NCBI GenBank assembly: GCA_021153285.1
Contig: JAGKTT010000072.1
Coordinates: 1 to 11,336, forward strand
Source: Bacteroidia bacterium
GTDB taxonomy: Bacteria > Bacteroidota > Bacteroidia > Bacteroidales > UBA932
Length of the DNA: 11,336 bases
Reading direction: 5' to 3'
Shown: piece by piece, positions 5,959-11,336 of the stretch
Numbering within the stretch: the stretch's first letter is position 1
Layout: each line of letters begins with the position of its first letter
Notes under the pieces: generated by a model
Database searches by the model: none
What the model saw: the letters and a program-made list of their open reading frames with translations, nothing else
Told to the model about the DNA's origin: nothing
Position numbers and translations under genes: made by a program

Positions 5959-6702
5959 TTACAACTTCAGCCCAGCCACAAAGGCACTCACCTGCTCAGA
6001 CATCGCAGTCATTCCGGCCACACTCGGATGTCCCCATAGCTTGTCAATATCCTTCAGGAGCAGGGCGTGCGCACTGTAATGAGCACAGGCGTCGACCTGT
6101 CCCTGCGTAATCTCCGGCTTCAGTTCCGTATTCACGATACAGACAATTTCAGCCTCAGGAGCCTCACGGCGAAGATAGTCAAGCATATAGCAGCAGGCCG
6201 GAAGATAGGAGGCCAGGTCCTCGTCAGTCCAGTCGCAGAACTTGAGCTGACCGATAGGTGAGTTGGCCCAGGAATCATTGGTTCCTCCACAGATGAGGAT
6301 CAGATCAGGATCGGAATCTCCAGCCACAATGTTTTTCATACGGGCAATGAAGGACCAGCTCGGACAAGGAACTCCATCATACCCCGTATTGCATATGGTA
6401 GATCCGCTCCAGCTTTCGTTCAACAGCAGTTCATATCCGGTCACGGCGCTGAACTGACTCCACCAGGTATCTTCTACCCTCACCACATCATTAGGGCCCT
6501 GGGGACTTGCGGAATACCACCAGGCATTACCCTCCGGAATATATCCTTCAAATGTGGAATATGAATCTCCGAGAATGGAGAAGGTCTTGATTACATTTTC
6601 CGGAATGGCAGGAGAATCAATAATTTCCGAAGTCTCCTGCGCACAGGTCAAGGACACAGACACAGCAAAAGATATCGCCAAAGCACAACAGATCCTTTTC
6701 AT
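5959..6702 (-). CDS. Secreted SGNH/GDSL-family hydrolase
   Basis: A 247-residue exported hydrolase, probably an esterase or deacetylase acting on a glycan. I start at MKRICCALAISFAVSVSLTC because this gives a signal peptide with likely cleavage near TCA/QE, leaving out an upstream in-frame extension to 6774. SGNH blocks are clear: block I ILGDSYSTFEG (nucleophile S47), block II NESWSGST (G100), block III GGTNDS (G140, N142), and block V WGHPSVAG with H225. It is divergent from the GH2 gene, 77 nt away, so the two may be used together: removal of acyl groups followed by glycosidic cleavage. The pair faces the convergent endonuclease gene on its other side. Substrate cannot be told from the sequence. 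Confidence 0.88.
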   Translation of the reverse strand: MKRICCALAISFAVSVSLTCAQETSEIIDSPAIPENVIKTFSILGDSYSTFEGYIPEGNAWWYSASPQGPNDVVRVEDTWWSQFSAVTGYELLLNESWSGSTICNTGYDGVPCPSWSFIARMKNIVAGDSDPDLILICGGTNDSWANSPIGQLKFCDWTDEDLASYLPACCYMLDYLRREAPEAEIVCIVNTELKPEITQGQVDACAHYSAHALLLKDIDKLWGHPSVAGMTAMSEQVSAFVAGLKL

Positions 6703-6751
6703 AAAAAGATGATTTAAAGATACAAATATCATAAAAATCCTGCATTTTTCG

Positions 6752-6759
6752 TAAGTTTG
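6752..6759 (+). promoter_or_regulatory. Putative -7 element of the GH2 gene
   Basis: TAAGTTTG matches TAnnTTTG exactly, 20 nt before the ATG at 6780. The facing SGNH gene has a weaker candidate, GATATTTG, at 6723-6730 on the minus strand. The two would share this 77-nt divergent region. Confidence 0.45.
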
Positions 6760-6779
6760 CGCAAAACATAACAATCACT

Positions 6780-9221
6780 ATGCGAAAAAATCTGATAACC
6801 CTCCTGCTCGTCCTGATGACAACGGTCGCATCAGCACAGAATCAGCGCGAGCGCATCAATTTCGACAAAGACTGGCAGTTCGCATTGGGCGATGCATCAT
6901 CTCCAGAAAAGGACTTCGGCTGCGGAACTGAATATTTCAATTATTTCACCAAGGCTGCTTCCATTCATAACGAAGGTCCTTACGTAGCGAAATTCGACGC
7001 TTCCGGCTGGGCAGAAGTAGATCTTCCTCACGACTGGGTGGTGGATCTTCCTTATGCAGAAGAAGCAAGTCACAGCCACGGTTACAAACAGGTAGGATAT
7101 GAGTATCCCCAGACCAGTACAGGATGGTACAGAAAGACATTCACCATCCCGGCAGAGGACTACGGCAAGCATCTCTGGCTGGAATTCGACGGCATATTCC
7201 GCGATGCTCAGCTATGGGTGAACGGATTCTATCTCGGACACGAGAAAAGCGGCTATGCATCACAGACTTACGATATCTCTGAATATCTGAATTACGGAGG
7301 AGAGAACCTTCTTTGCGTACGCGTGGACGCCACTCTTGAAGAAGGATGGTTCTACGAAGGAGCCGGAATTTACAGGCACGTATGGCTCTGCAAAGCTTCC
7401 AAGGTCAATGTCGCTCCTTGGGGTACTTTCGCATACTCGGAGTTCGCAGCCCCACTCAGCCTTCGCGGCAACACCGGACCGGACTTCTCGCAAGCAGCAC
7501 TGCACATTGAAACAACTGTCCGGAATAGCGGCAATGCCCCTGCCACCTACACCCTGCGTCACAAACTCGCAGATGCAACAGGTTCAATCGTAGGCGGATG
7601 CGACGTGGAAGGCGGACTCATCCTTGCGAAGGACAATCACCGCACTCTCGGAGCAATCCCGGTCGAGAATCCACATCTTTGGAGCAACGAAGACCCGTAT
7701 CTCTATACCATTATAACTGAAGTATATACAGACGGAGAACTGACAGATTCATATACTACCACCACTGGTATCAGGCATATCGAGTTCGATGCCGACCGAG
7801 GTTTCCTTCTGAACGGCAAGGAGGTGAAACTGAAGGGTGTCAATATGCATCAGGACCACGCAGGAGTGGGCTCAGGCATTCCTGATGCCCTTCAGGAATG
7901 GAGACTTCTACAGCTGAAGAAGTTCGGATGCAATGCATACCGTTCAAGCCACAACCCTATGACTCCAGCTCTTCTTGACATCTGCGACCGCCTCGGCATC
8001 CTCGTAATCGAAGAGAACCGCCTCACAGGTATCAATAAAGAACACACCGAGCTTCTGGGACGGATGATACAGCGTGACAGAAACCATCCGTCGATCATCC
8101 TCTGGAGCGTCGGAAATGAAGAGTGGGGCCTGGAGTGGAACGATTTCGGCACACGCATCGCAGAATCAATGCGCGAATACTGCCATCGCTTCGATCCTAC
8201 CCGTCTGATGACCGTAGCATCCAGCAGCGGACCTCACATCCTTATCCCGGCTGACGTGGCAGGATACAATTACATCCTGCAGAATCCTGTGGAAGAGCAT
8301 CGTGCAAACTATCCTGAACGTCGCGCCCTTGGATCGGAGGAGACCACCGGATGTGGAACCAGAGGTGTATATTTCGACATCACAGATGGTCGCGAGCCGT
8401 CTGCAGTAGACAGCGGAAACGGCCGTATGGTGGCCCTGAACCGCAGCAAGCACGGTCCAGACAGCGTATACAACTGCATTGAAAGAGGATGGAAGTTCTA
8501 CGCCGAGCGTCCTTATCTCGCAGGAATATTCTATTGGACAGGATTTGACTACCGCGGCGAACCTAACCCGATGGTCTTCCCTGCCACAAACTCAGAATTC
8601 GGAATCCTCGATTATTGCGGCTTCCCTAAGGACGAGGCTTACTACCTGAAGTCCTGGTGGACAGAAGAGCCTGTAATGCACATCCTGCCTCATTGGAACC
8701 TCGACGGACACGAGGGAGAGAAAGTGTCGATCTGGGTTTACAGCAATTGCGACGAGGTGCAGCTGACAGTAAACGGACGCCGTCTCGAACGCAAGAAAAT
8801 GCCTGTGAATGGCCATCTCGAATGGACGGCGACATACAAGCCGGGCTATGTCAAGGCTGTCGGCTACAAGAATGGCCGCAAGGTGATGGAAGAGCGCATC
8901 GAGACCACCGGCAAGGCCGTAAGATCCGAGACGACATACGAAACCATAGGCGACATCTCGATCGCCACCATCAGAATGGTCGACGAAAAGGGACGCTTCG
9001 TGCCTACCGCCAATGAAAAGATCAATTTCAATACTGACGGCAGCTGGAGTATCCTGGGATGGGGCAATGGCGACCCAGCCTTCCAGCACATCGAGAGACC
9101 GGTCATTTACGGCCCTTCTGCCTCAGGAGATAACGGAACACCAGCGCCGGACCACAAGGCCCGTACAATCGAAATAACCACCTTTAACGGCCTTGCACAG
9201 GTAATCCTTCAGAAGAATTAG
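6780..9221 (+). CDS. Secreted glycoside hydrolase family 2 enzyme (beta-galactosidase-like)
   Basis: An 813-residue exported GH2 enzyme. A signal peptide (MRKNLITLLLVLMTTVASAQ) is cut near residue 20. Domains in order: N-terminal jelly-roll sugar-binding domain (about 25-210, with DAQLWVNGFYLGHEKSGY), immunoglobulin-like domain (about 235-335), TIM-barrel catalytic domain (about 336-630) and C-terminal beta domains of the DUF4982 and GH2 C-terminal kind (about 635-813). The acid/base is E447 in the motif NHPSIILWSVGNEE, and the probable nucleophile is E520 in LGSEETTG. KGVNMHQDH and TGFDYRGEPNP are further GH2 signatures. It should act in the periplasm on beta-galactosides or related plant or host glycans; exact specificity within GH2 is open. 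No SusC/SusD pair is in view, so it is not in a full polysaccharide utilisation locus here. A strong terminator follows. Confidence 0.93.
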   Translation: MRKNLITLLLVLMTTVASAQNQRERINFDKDWQFALGDASSPEKDFGCGTEYFNYFTKAASIHNEGPYVAKFDASGWAEVDLPHDWVVDLPYAEEASHSHGYKQVGYEYPQTSTGWYRKTFTIPAEDYGKHLWLEFDGIFRDAQLWVNGFYLGHEKSGYASQTYDISEYLNYGGENLLCVRVDATLEEGWFYEGAGIYRHVWLCKASKVNVAPWGTFAYSEFAAPLSLRGNTGPDFSQAALHIETTVRNSGNAPATYTLRHKLADATGSIVGGCDVEGGLILAKDNHRTLGAIPVENPHLWSNEDPYLYTIITEVYTDGELTDSYTTTTGIRHIEFDADRGFLLNGKEVKLKGVNMHQDHAGVGSGIPDALQEWRLLQLKKFGCNAYRSSHNPMTPALLDICDRLGILVIEENRLTGINKEHTELLGRMIQRDRNHPSIILWSVGNEEWGLEWNDFGTRIAESMREYCHRFDPTRLMTVASSSGPHILIPADVAGYNYILQNPVEEHRANYPERRALGSEETTGCGTRGVYFDITDGREPSAVDSGNGRMVALNRSKHGPDSVYNCIERGWKFYAERPYLAGIFYWTGFDYRGEPNPMVFPATNSEFGILDYCGFPKDEAYYLKSWWTEEPVMHILPHWNLDGHEGEKVSIWVYSNCDEVQLTVNGRRLERKKMPVNGHLEWTATYKPGYVKAVGYKNGRKVMEERIETTGKAVRSETTYETIGDISIATIRMVDEKGRFVPTANEKINFNTDGSWSILGWGNGDPAFQHIERPVIYGPSASGDNGTPAPDHKARTIEITTFNGLAQVILQKN

Positions 9222-9245
9222 TGCCGTACGATGACGTATAGACAA

Positions 9246-9277
9246 AAGCCCCGAAAGTCGTCAGACATTCGGGGCTT
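9246..9277. terminator. Bidirectional terminator between convergent genes
   Basis: AAGCCCCGAA (9246-9255) and TTCGGGGCTT (9268-9277) pair perfectly over 10 bp around a 12-nt loop. The hairpin lies between the ends of the GH2 (9221) and DUF1080 (9294) genes and can serve both. Confidence 0.85.
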
Positions 9278-9293
9278 CTCATATCAATGTTTA

Positions 9294-10193
9294 TTACTCC
9301 ATTACCTTTATACGGATGTTGCGATACCACACATCATCGCCGTGATCCTGGATACCGATGTAACCTTTGTGCTCGGCACCACCGCAATTATTCAAAAGTT
9401 CGAAGCCGATCGGCCAAGCCTCTGCACTGAACTTGCTGTTCTGGAGCATTTCTGTCCACTTCGGAGTCCAGAGGTGATATTCGAGTACGTTCACATCATT
9501 CTGTGCGTGAACCACTGTACCCTTGTAAACCATAATCCTTGCCTTGTTCCACTCACCGAAAGGCTTCTGGTTCTGCGGCTTTGCCGGAATCATATCATAA
9601 AGTGAAGCTGACTGTCTGTTACCGTCCACTCCGAGCATTGCATCCGGGTGATTGGCATTGTCAAGAACCTGATACTCAGGAGATGAAAGATAGATAGGCT
9701 CATATCTGAGAGTACCATCTTCTGCCTTTGTTGCAACTTCCTTTGCAAGATAGAAGATACCGGAGTTTCCTCCCTTTGAAACCTTCCACTCGAGTTCAAG
9801 AATAAAATTCTGGAACTGATGAGCAAAGATCAGGTCACCACCTTCTGCAAGTTGGCCTTCTCCGAGTCCTGTACCGCAGAACTTGATGGTTCCGTCCTCG
9901 ACAATCCACCTTGAAGGGATTCCCTCCTTTCCATAGCCTCTCCATCCCTGCATCTTCTCGTTTCCGTTGAAGAGCACGTGGAAGCCTTCTGCATCCACCG
10001 GGAAGGCTGAAAGATCCACTTCAGGATTGTTAACCACTACATAAGCAGGGCAGTTTGGTGTGCCAGGCTCATTGACCTCCACCACTGTCTTTTCTCCTAC
10101 ATACACAGGATCACCGATGACGAGTTCCTGCTGATTGCCTCCACAAGCTGTCATAAGCATAAGAGCTGATGCGTAAAATATTGTTCTTTTCAT
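9294..10193 (-). CDS. DUF1080 (3-keto-disaccharide hydrolase-like) lipoprotein
   Basis: A 299-residue exported protein. The N-terminus MKRTIFYASALMLMTAC has a lipobox-like MTAC, with C17 the likely lipidated residue, followed by GGNQ. A short spacer (about 20-70) leads to one DUF1080 domain (about 75-299): FHVLFNGNEKMQGW, WIVEDGTIKF, GDLIFAHQFQNFILELEWK, KGGNSGIFYL, PEYQVLDN, GEWNKARI, GYIGIQDHGDDVWYRNIRI. The fold is a concanavalin-like beta sandwich. Some family members hydrolyse 3-keto-glycosides, and the domain is common in Bacteroidota glycan-use regions. It is convergent with the GH2 gene, so shared function is suggested only by proximity. No 3-dehydrogenase partner is visible in the window. 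Confidence 0.9.
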   Translation of the reverse strand: MKRTIFYASALMLMTACGGNQQELVIGDPVYVGEKTVVEVNEPGTPNCPAYVVVNNPEVDLSAFPVDAEGFHVLFNGNEKMQGWRGYGKEGIPSRWIVEDGTIKFCGTGLGEGQLAEGGDLIFAHQFQNFILELEWKVSKGGNSGIFYLAKEVATKAEDGTLRYEPIYLSSPEYQVLDNANHPDAMLGVDGNRQSASLYDMIPAKPQNQKPFGEWNKARIMVYKGTVVHAQNDVNVLEYHLWTPKWTEMLQNSKFSAEAWPIGFELLNNCGGAEHKGYIGIQDHGDDVWYRNIRIKVME

Positions 10194-10248
10194 AATGATT
10201 GGGGTTTATTCCGTTGGCGTATCAGGAAGAAATTTTCGTAAAAATAAG

Positions 10249-10281
10249 AAAATATATCGGTAGTTTAGTATGAGAAACAAA
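10249..10281 (-). promoter_or_regulatory. Putative promoter of the DUF1080 gene
   Basis: On the minus strand TTTG (10278-10281) and TATATTTT (10249-10256, one mismatch to TAnnTTTG) are 21 nt apart. The leader to the ATG at 10193 would be about 50 nt. The -33 box overlaps the tail of the tRNA terminator. Confidence 0.45.
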
Positions 10282-10312
10282 AAAAGCACCTGCAATAATT
10301 GCAAGTGCTTTT
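10282..10312 (-). terminator. Terminator of the fusA-rpsJ-tRNA transcript
   Basis: Arms 10282-10295 and 10299-10312 pair over 14 bp with one G-U wobble in the minus-strand RNA, around a 3-nt loop. They are followed on the minus strand by a run of T residues. It lies immediately behind the tRNA. Confidence 0.8.
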
Positions 10313-10314
10313 CG

Positions 10315-10389
10315 TGGTCCCTGCAGGGCATGATCCTGCGACCCCCTGATTATGAGTCAGGTGCTACTAACCAACTGAGCTAAGGGACC
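10315..10389 (-). tRNA. tRNA with anticodon CAT (Met or lysidine-type Ile2), with unusual D and T arms
   Basis: The acceptor stem GGTCCCT/AGGGACC pairs over 7 bp. The anticodon stem CCTGA/TCAGG encloses the loop CTCATAA, giving anticodon CAT. The T-stem GCAGG/CCTGC pairs perfectly, but its loop is ATCATGC rather than TTCRANN. The D-arm reads GCTC...TAGC, with a C-T mismatch at its inner pair. CCA is not encoded (A is followed by CGA). Elongator Met and Ile(CAU) cannot be separated by eye; the acceptor stem resembles the Ile2 type. It overlaps the end of rpsJ by 10 nt and is probably cut from the same transcript. Confidence 0.85.
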
Positions 10390-10694
10390 AAACTTATTAA
10401 AGAACTAATTTGACCTGAAGAAAGCTCGAGCTTCATAAGAGCGTCTACAGTCTTTGGAGTTGAATCGTAAATATCAAGAAGGCGGCAGAAAGAGTTGAGC
10501 TCGAACTGCTCACGTGACTTCTTGTTTACGAAAGTCGAGCGGTTGACAGTGAAGATCTTCTTGTGAGTTGGAAGCGGAATAGGTCCGTTCACACGAGCAC
10601 CTGTAGCAGATACTGTCTCAACGATCTTCTTTGCTGACTTGTCAACAAGCATATGATCGAATGATTTGAGTTTAATTCTAATTATCTGGCTCAT
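10380..10694 (-). CDS. rpsJ: 30S ribosomal protein S10 (NusE) with an atypical C-terminus
   Basis: A 104-residue S10. The body is standard: MSQIIRIKLKSFDHMLVDKS, GPIPLPTHKKIFTVNRSTF (37-55), VNKKSREQFEL (56-66) and KTVDALMKLEL (81-91). S10 is part of the 30S head and, as NusE, links ribosome and transcription antitermination. The end is unusual: after LEL the frame reads SSGQISSLISLVP, where Bacteroidota S10 normally ends in about PSGVEVEIKV. The last three codons (GTC CCT TAG) are the 5' bases of the downstream tRNA. The start is 29 nt after the fusA stop, so it is co-transcribed. The next gene is not rplC, as would be expected in an intact S10 operon. Confidence 0.9.
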   Translation of the reverse strand: MSQIIRIKLKSFDHMLVDKSAKKIVETVSATGARVNGPIPLPTHKKIFTVNRSTFVNKKSREQFELNSFCRLLDIYDSTPKTVDALMKLELSSGQISSLISLVP

Positions 10695-10723
10695 ATCAAA
10701 ATTCGTTGAATTCAGTTAAACAA

Positions 10724-11336
10724 TTATTCGTCATCATCGGCCTTGTAACCGCTCTTCTCGATAACCTCCTTAGCGAGTCCTGCTGGAACCTCAGCATAGT
10801 GGTCAAATGTCATTGTGCTGGTTGCACGACCTGAAGAGATGGTACGGAGGATAGTAACGTATCCGAACTGCTCTGCGAGTGGAACGTATGCCTTAACGAT
10901 ACGTGCTCCGAGAGTTGAGTCCATTGCGTTGATCTGTCCACGACGACGGTTGAGGTCACCTACGATATCTCCCATATAGTCCTCTGGAGTAACTACTTCG
11001 AGGCTCATAATAGGCTCGAGGAGAACCGGCTTAGCCTTAGGGCAAGCGTGACGGAACGCCAAGCGGGCTGCGAGCTCGAATGAAAGCTGGTCAGAGTCAA
11101 CCGGGTGGAATGAACCATCCTTGAGAGTAACCTTGAGTGATGGAACCTCGTAACCTGCGAGAACACCGTTTGCCATTGCTGACTTGAAGCCCTTCTCAAC
11201 TGATGGGATGAATTCCTTAGGAACGTTACCACCCTTAACCTCGTCGATGAACTGGAGGCCTGTTACGCCCTCATCAGCTGGTCCGATCTCAACGATGATA
11301 TCAGCGAACTTACCACGACCACCGGTCTGCTTCTTG
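10724..11336 (-). CDS. fusA: Elongation factor G, C-terminal 203 residues (partial)
   Basis: The frame is open from the right window edge to a TAA at 10724, with the N-terminus missing. It covers domain IV (KKQTGGRGKFADIIVEIGP at the edge, VKGGNVPKEFIPSVEKGF, SAMANGVLAGYEV) and domain V (LLEPIMSLEVVTPEDYMGDIVGDLNRR split over the motif, ending MTFDHYAEVP). EF-G is the GTPase that moves tRNA and mRNA during translation; the GTPase domain is outside this window. The acidic tail DDDE and gene order fusA-rpsJ fit Bacteroidota. Bacteroidota can carry more than one fusA-like gene, but linkage to rpsJ indicates the main copy. Confidence 0.95.
   Translation of the reverse strand, partial: KKQTGGRGKFADIIVEIGPADEGVTGLQFIDEVKGGNVPKEFIPSVEKGFKSAMANGVLAGYEVPSLKVTLKDGSFHPVDSDQLSFELAARLAFRHACPKAKPVLLEPIMSLEVVTPEDYMGDIVGDLNRRRGQINAMDSTLGARIVKAYVPLAEQFGYVTILRTISSGRATSTMTFDHYAEVPAGLAKEVIEKSGYKADDDE

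Noticed and set aside
8592..9089. 165-residue minus-strand open frame
   Set aside because: Lies wholly inside the GH2 gene on the opposite strand, has no family signature, and is explained by codon bias of the real gene.
10315..10389. This tRNA as the partner attachment site of the left-hand element
   Set aside because: Its 3' end (CCTGCAGGGACCA) does not match the fragment at 4639-4661.

Overview
The window looks like chromosome of a Bacteroidota (probably Bacteroidales) bacterium. Protein families (EF-G, S10, GH2 and DUF1080 secreted enzymes, a PGN_0703-type endonuclease, a Bacteroides-type tyrosine recombinase) point that way. So do weak Shine-Dalgarno signals and several matches to the Bacteroides promoter -7 motif TAnnTTTG. 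Genus cannot be fixed from this stretch.

Left part, about 1-4661: an AT-rich integrated element, right end only. A + strand tRNA 3' end (4639-4661) followed by its own terminator marks the right attachment site; the left end lies outside the window. Reading inward on the minus strand are: an integrase pseudogene (3349-4428) broken by two apparent internal deletions, one of which removed the HxxR catalytic box; a DUF234-type AAA ATPase/nuclease fusion (1797-3215) bracketed by two near-identical long hairpins in direct orientation; an unrecognised two-helix membrane protein (890-1654); a small HTH_17/excisionase-like protein (387-701); and, 2 nt later, a partial winged-helix protein running off the window (1-384). 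The set int, small HTH, RepA-like wHTH is typical of Bacteroidales integrative elements. This one probably can no longer excise with its own integrase.

Middle, 4662-5948: a 340-nt non-coding stretch with two tandem hairpin repeats, a G10 tract and a 17-bp palindrome precedes a solitary PGN_0703-type PD-(D/E)XK endonuclease gene, with no methyltransferase beside it.

Right, 5959-10193: ordinary carbohydrate-use genes, namely a secreted SGNH hydrolase divergent from a secreted GH2 beta-galactosidase-like enzyme, and a DUF1080 lipoprotein convergent with it. Together they suggest periplasmic or surface breakdown of an acylated or galactosylated glycan.

Far right, 10315-11336: the 3' end of fusA (EF-G), rpsJ (S10) and a CAT-anticodon tRNA, all on the minus strand. 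S10 has an atypical C-terminus whose stop codon lies inside the tRNA, and the usual next gene, rplC, is absent, so the str/S10 cluster seems to have been broken here.
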